Assembly (NCBI RefSeq): GCF_021869535.1
Contig: NW_026262701.1
Coordinates: forward strand, 50,781,278-50,845,277
Source of the DNA: Mytilus californianus
Taxonomy: Eukaryota > Mollusca > Bivalvia > Mytilida > Mytilidae
Length of the DNA: 64,000 nucleotides
Reading direction: 5' to 3'
Shown here: positions 12,018 through 23,828 of the stretch, one piece after another
How positions within the stretch are numbered: the first letter of the stretch is position 1
Layout of the letters: every line of letters begins with the position of its first letter
Made by a program: the position numbers and the translations under genes
Notes under the pieces: model-generated
What the model saw: only the letters and a program-made list of their open reading frames with translations
Databases searched by the model: none
What the model was told of the DNA's origin: nothing

Positions 12018-12512
12018 TTTAATTGAGGCCTGGAGCTGGCATGTCAGTAACTGCTAGTAGTCCGTTGTTAATTTATGTTGATTATTGTCAATTTGCTTAG
12101 TTTCTTCTGTTACCTATTCTAACTGTGCGCATTGCTGTGTGTTTGTTTATTCCATATTAGCTAGAGGTATAGGGGGAGGAATGAGTTCTCACAAAACATG
12201 TTATTTTGCACCTTTCCCAAGTCAGGAACCTCTGGCCTTTGTTAGGCTTGTATTTTTAAAATTTTGGTTCATTTATATGTTTCGAAATTTAGTGTGATGT
12301 TCATTAGCTGAATTAGTATACATTATTGTTTAGGAGACCCTTTGATGGCCTTGGGCTGTTTTCTGCAGTGGCAGATCCAGAAATTTTCATAAGGGAGGGG
12401 GCCCGCTCCATTCATGCTTCAGTGGTTCCCTAAATAATCAACCAAATTTTTCCAACTGTTCTGCTCTCTGGTCAGGTTGTTGTCTCTTTGACGCATTCTC
12501 CATTTTATTTTA
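12018..12512 (+). repeat. Dispersed repeat family B, longest copy, with an internal insertion
   Basis: Runs from GGCCTGGAGCTGGCATGTCA to the shared end TTGTTGTCTCTTTGACGCAT. At about 12,368-12,463 a ~90-base insert (AGTGGCAGATCCAG ... CAACCAAATTTTTCC) interrupts it, with a short duplication of TGTT(TT)CTGC at the two joints. A relative of the insert is at 22828-22916. Confidence 0.75.
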
Positions 12513-13079
12513 TCTTTCTTGAGTAGGTGTATCTAACAGATTTTGTCAACTTCAAGGAGTACAACCTTTTATGACTATAGCTTAACATTTTAATAAAGTT
12601 TTTCTCCTCAGTATTCCTTATAATGACCACCTGTTCTTTGTCTAATTTAGTGATCATCACGGATGTACAAAGCTGATTTTAATTGCATAATTATTTTTTG
12701 GGGCATATGGTTAAGAAAGTGATAGGTTTGGACACCCCATCGCATTTTGTGTAGGAACAAAGTCTGGATACATTTATTAAGCTCATATTTCGTGGTTAAT
12801 GGACTGTATATTTGCTTTCTTGAATAAGCTGTTTGTTGGTAGTAGACATTGTATGTTTCTTACATAATTTTTGGCAATTAATTATATAAATCTATTATCT
12901 ATATTTCAAATATATCGAGTGTACTGAAACCATGTCTTTCTGGATGTCACAGCAGAAATATTCAGATCATATAAGGGTTTAACTTGCACAGATTAAATAA
13001 GAATGCAAGTGTTGTTGTGCTAAGCATATCCAACTTGTAAATCGATGTTCTACAGGAAAAACAAGAAATATGAGCCAGA

Positions 13080-14540
13080 CAGTTCTAATAAAAAGCTCCG
13101 CAGGGGCGCAGCTTGATACGACCGCAGAGGTCGAACCCTGAACAGTTGGGGCAAGTATGGACACAACATTCAAGCTTGATACAGCACTGAATTTGGATTG
13201 TAATCAAATATTTGACACAGCATAGGTTTCTGACACATAATGAATGTGGCCTAAGAACTTAAATTTTTTTAATTTACCTATTCAAACCATATCATTATTA
13301 TTTGCTTTTATATATAAATCAGAAATAACCAACTTAAAATGGAAAATTTTAAAGAAAAAAATGGAAAAAAAAATCCCCCCCCCCCCAATTTTTTGAACCC
13401 CCTTATGATTCCCCACCCCCAAACTCAATCTCAGCCTTCCCTTTGTGGTATGGTACCTTGCAGTACAATTTCAGAGAGATCCATACACTTGAACACAAGT
13501 TATTGTCTGGAAACTAGAAAAATGCTTGTTTTTTGGCCCCTTTTTGGCCCCAAATTCCTAAACGTTTAGGGCAATTACCCCCAAACTCAAACCCAGCTTT
13601 CCCTTTATGATATGGAACCTTGTAGTACAATTTCAGAAAGATCCATACACTTACACACAAGTTATTGTCCTGAAACTTGAAAAATGCTTGTATTTTTGCC
13701 CCTTTATGGCCCCTAATTCCTAAAATTTTGAGGCAATTACCCCCAAAATCAATCCCAGCCTTCCCTTTGTGGTATGGTACCTTGCAGTACAATTTCAGAG
13801 AGATCCATACACCTGAACACAAGTTATTGTCTGGAAACTAGAAAAATGCTTATTTTTGGCCCCTTATTCCTAAACGTTTTGGGCAATTACCCCTAAACTC
13901 AATTCCAGCTTTCCCTTTGTGATATGGAACCTTGTAGTAAAATTTCAAAAAGATCCATACAATTACACACAAGTTATTGTCATGAAACTAGAAAACTGCT
14001 TGTTTTTTGCCCCTTTTTGGCCCTTAATTCCTAAACGTTTAGGGCAATTACCCTCAAAATCAATCCCAGCATTCCCTTTGTGATATGGAACCTTGTGGTA
14101 CAATGTCAGAGAGATCCATACTCTTACACACAAGTTATTGTCCTGAAACTAGAAAAATGCTTGTTTTTTGCCCCTTTTTGGCCCCTAATTCCTAAAATTT
14201 GGAGGCAGTTACCCCCAAAATCAATCCCAGCATTCCCTTTGTGATATGGAACCTTGTGGTACAATTTCAGAGAGATCCATACACTAACACACAAGTTATG
14301 TCTATAAATTACAAAAATGCTTATTTTTGGCCCCTAATTCCTTAACAGTTGGTACCATAACCCCAAAAATCAATCCCCACCTTCCTTTTGTGGTATTGAA
14401 CCTTATGGTAAAATTTCATAAAGATCCATTCACTTAAACTAAAGTTAGAGTGCGAAAACCAATGTGTCTTCGGACGACGACGACGCCAACGTCATACCAA
14501 TATACGACCGCAAATTTGTTTGCGGTCGTATAAAAAGCGC
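13080..14540 (-). mobile_element. 160-bp-core tandem-array element, most complete copy
   Basis: Reads GCTCCGCAGGGGCGCAGCTT GATACGACCGCAGAGGTCGA at its low-coordinate end, then a C-run (G-run on the element strand) near 13,373, then six or seven units. GTTATTGTC...AAATGCTT recurs at 13,499, 13,661, 13,822, 13,973 and 14,133, plus a variant at 14,293 (spacing 151-162). It ends at the hairpin ATACGACCGCAAATTTGTTT GCGGTCGTAT at 14,506-14,535. Pearl-like by architecture (inference). Confidence 0.8.
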
Positions 14541-14799
14541 TCACATGTTACAACTTATCATTGTCAAACTGCTGACCAAATATAAAGTTATAATGTTCAG
14601 TTATTAATGGAAAAAGTGTAGCAAAAATTTCTTTCAACAAACCTAAAAATTCAAAGTATAGATACAAACATAAAGTTAGTTTCTGTCAAATTGGAAAAAT
14701 GCTCCCACTTTACAACTCAGCATTGTCAACCTGCTGACCCAATACTAAGTACTGTAAATTCAGAAATTATTGCAACATTTTAAATAATGCAACAAGAGT

Positions 14800-15990
14800 G
14801 CACATGCTGAAATGTCTCGCCTTCTTTACTAATCTATGATATTATGTTGATAGTCCTAAATACATAGCTTTACTACAAGTAACACATAAACTTAACATGA
14901 TCCAAGAAAATGAGGTCAAAGTCAGATAAACCAAACGAGAAATACATGTACACCTTACAATCATTGAATAAACCAAACATAGTTGACCTATTGCTTATTG
15001 TTTCTAAGAAACAGTCTTAAACAAGAAAACTTAACATTGACCAATGAACCATGAAAATAAGGTCAAGGTCAGTTGAACCATGCCAGACAGACATGTACAC
15101 CTTACAATCAATTTAGGCATTAAATATAGTTGACCTATTGCTTATAGTATCTAAGAAACAAACTTAACCATGAAAACGTTACATTGACCAATGAACCATG
15201 AAAATGAGGTCAAGGTCAGATGATACCTGCCAGACAGACATATACACCTTACAATCCTTCCATACATCAAATATAATTGATCTATTGTTTATAGTTGAAG
15301 AAAAACAGACCAAAACACAAAAACTTAACACTGAGAAATGAACCCTGAAAATGAGGTCAAGGTCAAATAAAAATTGTGAGACTGACATGTACATCATAAA
15401 ATATTTCCATACACCATTTATAGTTAACCTATTGCATATAGTATTAGAAAATAAGACCAAAACTAAAAAACTTAACTTTGACCACTGAACCATGAAAATG
15501 AGGTCAAGGTCAGATGACACCTACCAGTTGGACATGTACACCTTACAATCATTCCATATACCAAATATATATAGTAGACCTACTGCTTATAGTATCTGAT
15601 ATATGGACTTGAACACGAAAACTTAACCTTGTTCACTGATTCATGAAATGAGGTCGAGGTCAAATGAAAATTGTCTGATGAGCATGAGGACCTTGCAAGG
15701 TACGCACATACCAAATATAGTTATATATCCTATTACTCATAATAAGAAAGAAATTAACATTACAAAAAATGTTGACTTTTTTTTCAAGTAGTCACTGAAC
15801 CATAAAAATGAGATCAAGGACAATGGACATATGACCGACGGAAACTTAGTAACATAAGGCATCTATATACAAAGTATGAAGCATCCAGGTCTTCTAGCTT
15901 CTAAAATATAAAGCTTTTAAGAAGTTAGCTAACGCCGACAGATCACTATCCCTATGTCGAGCTTTCTGCGACAAAAGTCGCAGGCTCGAC
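14800..15990 (+). repeat. Tandem array, ~165-bp unit (GAGGTCAAGGTCA family), copy 2
   Basis: Begins ATGCTGAAATGTCTCGCCTT, carries about six units of ATGAAAATGAGGTCAAGGTC and ends with ATCCCTATGTCGAGCTTTCT GCGACAAAAGTCGCAGGCTC, which contains a small hairpin. The plus-strand sequence gives a spurious long open frame on the minus strand. Confidence 0.8.
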
Positions 15991-16249
15991 AAAAAATGGA
16001 ACAGTAGGAGGCTCCCATGATTAAATACTAGCATTCATAATTTCTGTAGCGATTTTCCTTCATACCATTTTTGGAAAAAAATGAAAACAACACGTTATAA
16101 ATTTCATTATCGGAAACACTTTGGAATTGCATTAATTAGATATAACATTTTTGCAATTAGTCAAGAATGCGCAATAATAATAATAATTTTCTGAATTTAC
16201 AGTAATTCTGTTTGATAGTTTCTGAGAAAAGTGTGACTGAAATATTTGT

Positions 16250-16276
16250 TTGACAAACAGACAGACAGACAGACAA
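16250..16276. repeat. (ACAG)n microsatellite
   Basis: About six consecutive ACAG units. Confidence 0.9.
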
Positions 16277-16299
16277 GGTGAATGCAATATAACCATCAG

Positions 16300-18986
16300 T
16301 TCAGTTTGAACAGGTCAACAATTCATGCAGAGTTATATTTATACATGCTTATCCATATTCTCATAAAAGACATATAAAGTAAGAGAATGATAACATTTTT
16401 TTATTTACAGAAACTTCAACTTGTAAACAGTGAATTTCAATATCAACACATCATAGATATATAATTAAACAAACAATAAAAAGCCAACACAGACAATAGA
16501 AGGCCACACCAACTGGATTTTGCACCTGGAATTTTCTGGCATAATTTTTGTGTAAAATACATATATGGGACAACAAAAATTTGCCATTAGAATTCATTTT
16601 CCCATATCAACTTGTGAAAAAAACTTTACTACTGGCTCTATTATATATATATACTGACAGTTAATATAAAAAAATTGTAACTTATCAAAATCCGATTTTT
16701 ATAAATATGAATCCCATTACATGCACTATGAACAAAGCACCGGTTCAGAATATTTTCATGAAACGGTCACTCATATGCCATTTTTTTTAATTCCAAAAAT
16801 CAAAACCAACCTGGCTTTAACAAAATAAAGAAGTTGCAATATTAAAAACATCATCATTAATATCGTTATTCAATACACATGCAATAATCTTTCAGTGGAA
16901 AAATCCAGCTTCATGAGAAGTCTATCAAATTAAATTCACAAAAAGATGTACATGTATCAAATTGATAAAACAAAGCTTACTGTAATGAGCAGTGATAAGT
17001 TGCATTAAGTGTTTCATTACAATAGCTATAGGTGTAATACCACCAAATCATAGTACGTCACATCCGGTTGCATACAAAAATAGGTCTAAAAAAAATATTC
17101 CCTTGAATTTGACAGTTGTAGGTAATTGATCCTACATTTCATTGCAGTAAAACATTTCTGAGTCATAAACATATATCTTGGGTATTTCCAAGCACCATTA
17201 TTTCTTTTTTTGGGGTTTCTATAGAATATTTTGGAAACTTGAGGTTACATGGTTACTAAAGCTTGTACACAGGTTAAAAAAGGGGGGAAATTTGATTGGT
17301 TAACTTCCAGTGATGGTTATTTTCTTATATGCAATGAAATGGTACGTGAATTTTTTTCTATAGTACTGGACAGGATAAAACTTTACTCATGCCAAGTATT
17401 TCTTTATTTGAAACAAAGATAAATTCTGCACAATTTTTTGAAAAGTGCAAATTTAACAAAGACTAATAGGGGAAAATCAATGGTGGTATTACACCTATAG
17501 AGATCTTATATCATGAATTCATTTGACATTTCCACAGGTTCACACTTCAAGTTAAAAAGAGTTATTCCCCTTTTATATATATATGCTTATAGGAGACATT
17601 TTTAGGTAGTTTGTATAGCTTTTTTTTTTTTGCATTTCATTAACATGATTAATCTTTTTATTCTCAGTGTGTTATTTCTCAGACCTACATTTGTACTCTT
17701 GTTTATACAAAATTACAAAATAGCATTTTTTTTTACCTTTTACTTTATCATGTTTATATAGAGTTATTCTAAAGAACAACAAAATTAAACAATACATTTT
17801 CCCAATTTTCCATACACACAAAATTATTCCTAAATAACAAGGAGGAAACTCAGGAAAAAAAAAACAAAAACAACTTGATCATGTTAATATGGATAAATGT
17901 ATACTACTTTGTTTAAAAAGTACATGCATGACATGTATCAAAAAAATAAAAATGATAAAAATGTTTTATTTTACACTACATGTTAAGATTGGAACATTGA
18001 AACAATTTAATTAAAACCTAAATTTGAAATAGCTGCTGGTACTAAATTTTTACATAGGCTATCTGTTAAAATTACAAAATTAATTTAAACATGCTTAGAT
18101 TTTAGTATTTTCTGAGATGTTAATTGAAAATTTTATCATAGTTTAGCACATTTAGTATAGATTTATAATCAAACAACTCATAAAATGCACTGTTTATATT
18201 TCTTCATTTAACATTAAATAACAATATAAATGATAAAGTAATGTGCATACATTTGGCAAAATAAAAGGAAAACTAAAATTGTGAAAAAAGTCAAAAGAGC
18301 AACATGTACATGTATCATGTGAGGCTGATTACATCTTACATGTCTTAACTGCATGTATTTTCAGTTTTGAAATTGCCAAATTTAATCATGTTTACAGATA
18401 TGTTGAAAAATCCTGTAGCAGAAAATATAAAGGAATCCTGGTACACAAGCCCAAAGACGTGGATTAAAATCCTGTGTTATGAAAAAGTGAATACAGTGAC
18501 TTTGAAATAATACAGTTAAAAATTAACCACAAGGTGATTCAATTATAAGAACTCTTGCTGGTGATAAGTGAATCACTTTGAATCATAAGTCTGGTATTTG
18601 GTATGATAAAATTCTGACTGGTGGCCAACCCTACTGCCCATTATCTAATATAATATGTTAACTGAATTTACAGCATCATGATCATACATGTACATGATGT
18701 AGGTAAAAAAGAGATTTAACACAAGCACCAGCATTCCATGTAATAAAAAACAAAACAAAAATCCATTGATCTTATAACCTTCAATACTGTTAACCAACTT
18801 ATTTATGGGAAAACTTTATTTACGCGTTTAGCCCTTATAGCTTACTTCATGGAGATTTAACCTGATGTAGTTAAATAAGGAAAGATCCAAATTTTAGATA
18901 TTGGTGATGATTTATGATTTTTTTTTCTACTCGCGAAAGTAAGTTGGTTTACAGTCATGACAGTATGTATAATACCAGATTGTTAA
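16300..18986. other. AT-rich region, part of it probable 3' UTR of the zinc-finger gene
   Basis: No repeat family or open frame is recognised. On the minus strand candidate AATAAA signals occur at 18815-18820 and further down, so the UTR end is undecided. Confidence 0.4.
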
Positions 18987-21830
18987 TTATTCCCTATTTA
19001 CAACAATAATTATCTTTCCGTCTGTTCCCGATTCTACATGAGCATTTGAAAATAACCTATTTAACCAGTCCGCATCAACAATAGTTTCTTCTGTAGTTAT
19101 TTCTTCACCCCCTAAAATACTATCTTCAACGTTTACTACTTCAGCAATTATAGTTTCTTCTTCTTTGGAGACGGGAATGTTCTCTGCTGAAATATGTTCC
19201 TGCTCAGGTTCTTCTGAAACTACCTCAGCTATCATGTCTCCTTCATGCTCAACAGCATGAGCATCTAGTTTGGCTTGACTGGTAAAAACTTGACGACAGA
19301 TGCTACAAATATACAAGCAGCTAAACTCCCTTTTATCCATTAATTCATCCAGGCTTTCAACAGTCTTGACAGTAGGCATAACTTGTTTGGTGTAGTACAC
19401 GTTTGGCTTAATTTGACAGGCATTCAGCTTCTTGTGGCGTTGGAGTGAATTAAGTCTTGGGAAACACTTCTGACATAAATCACATTGATAAGGCATATCA
19501 CCGGTATGCATGCGCATGTGATCGTTTAGAGCTTTTTGAGTGGCGAACATTTTAGAGCATTGATCACAAGGGATAGACTTGACTTGCTCATGTCTTGCTA
19601 AGTGACGAGTTAAATAGTACAGCAAAGCAAAGGATTTTCCACAAAATGTGCATTCGTGCTTTTTAAATGATGAATGGATCTCTTCATGGATCTTCATGTA
19701 ACCTTCTTGAGCAAACCCTTTTCCACATGTGCTACACACAAATGGTTTTTCCTTCGTGTGTGTTCTTTCATGGATACGTAGTAAGCATGGCTTGGTGAAT
19801 TTCTTTTCACAATAACTACAATGATGTCTGGGTTTGGCTAAGCCCTCGGCAGTGTGATTTTCTTTGATGTGACGAGAAAGGTATATGTCACGGGAGTATT
19901 TCTTACCGCATGTTTTGCATTCGTGATTCCTTGATGTAGCAGGATCAGTATGGGTCAGAATGTGACGCTGCAAGTTAATCTTCTGATGAAAATTTCTTCC
20001 GCATGTTTCACAAACAAACTTTTTGGGATTTGAGTGCAGTCTCTCATGAGCATTTAGGTATTTAACTGACGAATAACATTTTCCACACTGCAAACATTTA
20101 AATGGTTTCAATCCAATATTTTCTCGCTGTTTCTTCCCAGGTTTCGGAATAGGTGTATTCTGATGGCGCTGCACATGTATCTTCAAGTAACACTTCAAAG
20201 CAAATTTTTTATGACAAACATGACATTCGTAATCCTTTGTCTTAGTGTGAAGAAATTCATGATTAATTCTATTCATTCTCTGAGAGAATTTCTTCCCACA
20301 AATTCTGCATTCATAGCACTTTCCTTTAACATGACGTTCCATATGTTTCTGCAGGTAGAGTCGTTTGGAGAAAACTTTTCCGCATTGACTGCAAAGGTGG
20401 TGTTCAGGTTCTGGAAATATCCCCATTTTCTCATTTCGTTCTTTTTCATGTAACATTTTATGTCTGACAAGATAAGAACTAAGGGCAAAGGCTTTCCCAC
20501 ATTCGTCACAAATCTTGGTCTTCACTCCAGAATGTAATACTCTATGTTTTTCCATGTTAGATTTAGAGACAAATCCTTTGCCACATACATCACAAGGAAA
20601 AGGTCTTTCTCCAGTATGTTTAACCTTGTGTCGAAGCAAGTGACTCGGTTTTGTGAAGACCTTTTGACAATCCCCACAAGGGTAAGTCCTTCCAATTTTT
20701 TTACGTCCTCTTTTAACTGCAGGCTTAAAGTCTATATCTTCATCCCCATCATTGGGTTTATAATCTTCATCTCGGTCATCATCATCAGATTCTTCATTAT
20801 AAACTGCTTTTACTGATGGAGTATTAACTTCACCTACATGTACGATTTCAGGGGTTATATTCATATCTTCTGGAGTCTCAGCGGTATCTTCTACTGTTGA
20901 TGACATAGTTACTCCTTCTTCAATGGTCACTGGACCTACAGTCTCTCCTGGTTCCAAGTCACTCACCTCCACCTTACAAATCTTAGCTGGCTTATTTGAT
21001 CCAACTTTAGTGCTGACTGATGGCTCCAACATTTCATCATAAACAGAAAGTTCTACTTCCGTTTTTACATGCTGCATATTTTCCTCTTCATAATCTATTG
21101 GTTCCTGCTTTATACTAGCTTCTAATATAATGCTATTATCATTAGATGGAGACCATGCTCTTTTCTCCCTTCTGTTTCTTCTCGGTCTTCCTCTTTCTTC
21201 ATTATCAGTCTGACTGTCAGATATGGAATCTTCATTCTGTTCATGCATTCTCTTTTGTACAGATTTTTTGTTCTTAACTGACCCAGTTGCCTGCTTGACC
21301 CCTTTCTTTTCAATGGCTGTATTAACCTTTCTCTCAGCAAACAATTTTTTCCTTGCCTCCTTTATATCAGTAGGGATCTTATCAGGCTTGCTTGCTTTAT
21401 TTTCACTGTTTTCCACATTTGTAGCAAGACTTTTCCTCGGTCTACCCCTTTTTCTCTGCCCATCCCCTCCAGCAGACATCTCTGATTTATTGTCTTTTGT
21501 TTTATCAACTTCATCACTACCTACATTTTTCTCTCCATTAACTTTCGGATCTTTTTTGCTTTTTTTCTCATCACTTTCAATGACATCTGTAGGCTTTCTA
21601 GCACTTCTTTGTGGTCTTCTTCCAGGGAGAGATTTTGGTGATTGTACATCTTTAGTTTCAACTTTTGTGTCGGTCTTGGTTGATAACATTTGCAAATCAT
21701 GCTGTGTTTTTAAATGTTTTGACAGAATAGCTGGTAATGAAAATGTTTTCTTACAAACAGGACACGCATGTTTATCTATTATTGAGGATCTTCTGGTATA
21801 CTTTAGCAGATAAGAATTCTGTACAGACAT
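18987..21830 (-). CDS. Multi-C2H2 zinc-finger protein with AT-hook-like motifs (947 aa)
   Basis: Probable nuclear sequence-specific DNA-binding protein; the target is unknown. A lone C2H2 finger sits at residues 23-44. Residues 45-380 form a charged, low-complexity linker with three basic GRP/GRK patches resembling AT-hooks (about 127-133, 213-218 and 373-379), two psi-K-x-E SUMO-type sites (IKQE near 240, VKTE near 255) and an acidic run near 347-368. Thirteen C2H2 fingers follow between 384 and 775, many with the TGEKP-like linker degraded. Next comes a C2HC finger (783-805, last ligand Cys), a separated C2H2 finger (842-862) and an acidic C-terminal tail. The whole coding region is one exon. 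An in-frame stop at 21846-21848 supports the chosen ATG, and a good 3' splice site (TATTTGCAG) ends at 21890, so a non-coding 5' exon probably lies upstream. A candidate AATAAA on this strand is at 18815-18820. I do not recognise a specific vertebrate orthologue. Confidence 0.93.
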   Translation of the reverse strand: MSVQNSYLLKYTRRSSIIDKHACPVCKKTFSLPAILSKHLKTQHDLQMLSTKTDTKVETKDVQSPKSLPGRRPQRSARKPTDVIESDEKKSKKDPKVNGEKNVGSDEVDKTKDNKSEMSAGGDGQRKRGRPRKSLATNVENSENKASKPDKIPTDIKEARKKLFAERKVNTAIEKKGVKQATGSVKNKKSVQKRMHEQNEDSISDSQTDNEERGRPRRNRREKRAWSPSNDNSIILEASIKQEPIDYEEENMQHVKTEVELSVYDEMLEPSVSTKVGSNKPAKICKVEVSDLEPGETVGPVTIEEGVTMSSTVEDTAETPEDMNITPEIVHVGEVNTPSVKAVYNEESDDDDRDEDYKPNDGDEDIDFKPAVKRGRKKIGRTYPCGDCQKVFTKPSHLLRHKVKHTGERPFPCDVCGKGFVSKSNMEKHRVLHSGVKTKICDECGKAFALSSYLVRHKMLHEKERNEKMGIFPEPEHHLCSQCGKVFSKRLYLQKHMERHVKGKCYECRICGKKFSQRMNRINHEFLHTKTKDYECHVCHKKFALKCYLKIHVQRHQNTPIPKPGKKQRENIGLKPFKCLQCGKCYSSVKYLNAHERLHSNPKKFVCETCGRNFHQKINLQRHILTHTDPATSRNHECKTCGKKYSRDIYLSRHIKENHTAEGLAKPRHHCSYCEKKFTKPCLLRIHERTHTKEKPFVCSTCGKGFAQEGYMKIHEEIHSSFKKHECTFCGKSFALLYYLTRHLARHEQVKSIPCDQCSKMFATQKALNDHMRMHTGDMPYQCDLCQKCFPRLNSLQRHKKLNACQIKPNVYYTKQVMPTVKTVESLDELMDKREFSCLYICSICRQVFTSQAKLDAHAVEHEGDMIAEVVSEEPEQEHISAENIPVSKEEETIIAEVVNVEDSILGGEEITTEETIVDADWLNRLFSNAHVESGTDGKIIIVVNRE

Positions 21831-21889
21831 TTTGACTTCTCTTAATTAGCTTTAAACGGAACCTTTCCTCTCAATAAGTTGTATCCTCT
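21831..21889 (-). other. 5' UTR part of the zinc-finger coding exon
   Basis: Reading the minus strand, a pyrimidine- and A/T-rich run ends in TTTGCAG at 21890-21896, followed by 59 bases to the ATG, with an in-frame TAA six codons upstream. This predicts that the transcription start lies in an upstream non-coding exon beyond 21,900, which I could not locate. Confidence 0.55.
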
Positions 21890-22029
21890 CTGCAAATATA
21901 AAAAAAACAGTGCTAAATAAGTGTTCTGTGTAAAGTTTTGTGAACATTTTAAGTTTTCATCTAAGTCTTATTTTCTTTGAAAACTGTGACTCATTCCACA
22001 AAAAATTTTCTGACAAAAAAAAAATAAAA

Positions 22030-22680
22030 ATAAACTAGACAAAGTGATGCCCCCGCACTCCACATGCACTCTAAAGTAACTGTATTATAACAAAGTCAAT
22101 GTAGGACTTTTGTAGGATATTATTGTGTCTGTGAGACACAAATGATGCCCCAGCAGATGCAATTGCAAAGTGTTATTTTAAAATACACAAAGTTGAGCAT
22201 GGGAGCACATAGGTCTATAGTTCACTGTAGGAGGAGTTATCGGGAAACGCACCTCTTATGCAAACTATACTCCAAAAATGACAAAGTTCAACTATCTCCC
22301 AAAAGAGCAAATATTAATAAAAATCAAAACCCTGACCACATGCACACCTTCAATCAATATGTACAAACAGCCAGCAAAGTAAAAACTTCCTATATATATA
22401 TATAGCTAGCATTCAAACTGTAGTAGGAGTTATCCGGAAACGCTATGCACCTCTAATGCAAGTAAATACTCCAAAAAATAACAAAGTTCAACTATCTCCC
22501 AAAAGAGCAAATATCAATAAAAATCAAAACCATGACCACATGCACACCTTCAATATATGTACCAACGGCCAGCAAAGTGAAAACTTCCTAGCATTCAAAC
22601 TGTAGGAGGAGTTATATGTGGAATAGCTATATACCCGTAATGGGACGGACAGGGGTAAAACAATATGCCCCCAACTTTCA
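22030..22680 (+). repeat. Tandem repeat, ~190-bp unit, about 2.5 copies
   Basis: GTAG(G/T)AGGAGTTAT at about 22,228, 22,420 and 22,605, with AACAAAGTTCAACTATCTCC and CACATGCACACCTTCAAT blocks between. It begins GATGCCCCCGCACTCC and ends CGGACAGGGGTAAAACAATA. Confidence 0.75.
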
Positions 22681-22827
22681 GTTGCGATGGCATAAAAATA
22701 CTTGTACATCATGAACATTTCAGTATCACTTTACATGCTTTAGATCAATTATTGTCGTAAGATTTTTTGTGAAAAGAACCCTAGACCTATAAAAATACTA
22801 TTGATGCTTTATATGACTTCAGTGGCA

Positions 22828-22916
22828 GATCAATGGTCATGCTTAAGTGATTCCCTATATAAACAACCAAATTTTTCCCACAAATGGGGAGCAAGGGCCC
22901 CCTGGATCCGCCTATG
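22828..22916 (+). repeat. Short dispersed repeat (GTGGCAGATC family)
   Basis: Related to the insert inside family B at about 12,368-12,463: shares GTGGCAGATC, ATGCTT..GTG and AACAACCAAATTTTTCC. Confidence 0.65.
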
Positions 22917-23284
22917 GACTTCCCATTTGAGTTATTTTTTGTACAAGTTATAACAACCATTCACAAATTTCTACAGGTATATATCTATAAGTGTATGTGA
23001 TGAAAAATTAATTGTTGTAACTCTTCTGACTAATACTAGTTTAAGTTTCATATTGCCAGGTGAGCAGTAATTACAATTCATAGAAAAGGATTTCTGTAAA
23101 ACAGTGATACTTTTTTGCTTGTTGAGCATAGTTTCGAGATATTGCTTTTTACAAAATGTACATGTGAAAAAAGGGACACCGTACCATGAGAAGACAGTCA
23201 AAAAGCAGACAACACCTAGTGTGGCCAAAATTTTAAGGCATCTTGGACTGTTATAATTAACATGATTAAATAGCAGAAAACAAT

Positions 23285-23740
23285 TAGTTTAGATCCACGA
23301 TTGATTGATTGATTGTTGGTTGCTTAATGTCCAGTGGCAAACATTTCATGCATGTCCAGGACAAGAACAAAATAACAATAAATACAATAGGGGCTGTAAT
23401 AGAGGCCGTCCGGGATGAAGGTCAGGGAAATTTGGACTGCCACAGAAAAAAGGGGGTATATTGGATAGGGACAGAAATTTAGCCTTGCAACAGGAAACCT
23501 ACGGACCTCAAAGAGTTGCTGCAAGGGTTTTTAATGTGCAAAGAGCATGGCATTCTCTTTACGCAAGGCATCAGATTTAATGTCCCTATTCTGACCGGAA
23601 GTGGCTGCACACTTGTACATCCAACACAGCCAAACGGATGCCCCATTTTGGCGAGGGTTGAACTGCTGGTTGGGAGAAGACCAATGGTGACCATATTTCT
23701 TTACCCCAGTTACCCTTGGAGGGTTAGATCTTTGATGAAA
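23285..23740 (-). repeat. (CAAT)n-tailed element, long copy
   Basis: On the minus strand it ends TTTGCCACTGGACATTAAGC AACCAACAATCAATCAATC. It closely matches 3360-3812. Open frames inside it are not considered coding. Confidence 0.8.
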
Positions 23741-23828
23741 TACACATATTTTGACAAAATAAAGCAGAAAAATGACATCAAGTTTTGATTATTTTTAAAC
23801 TTTTGTCATAAAATCATATTTGTGCTTA

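Noticed and set aside
13514-13822. 102-codon minus-strand frame with repeated segments
   Set aside because: It is a translation of the 160-bp array units; the same peptides appear at the other element copies.
15179-15520. 113-codon minus-strand frame with repeated SSDLDLIFMV-like segments
   Set aside because: The repetition is simply the translation of the 165-bp tandem array.
21223-21813. 196-codon plus-strand open frame
   Set aside because: It is the antisense shadow of the zinc-finger coding exon; it has low-complexity Phe/Ser/Leu content and no independent support.
23479-23788. Overlapping frames on both strands of 71 and 90 codons
   Set aside because: They fall within the (CAAT)n-tailed repeat, and the matching copy at 3360-3812 does not keep the frames open.
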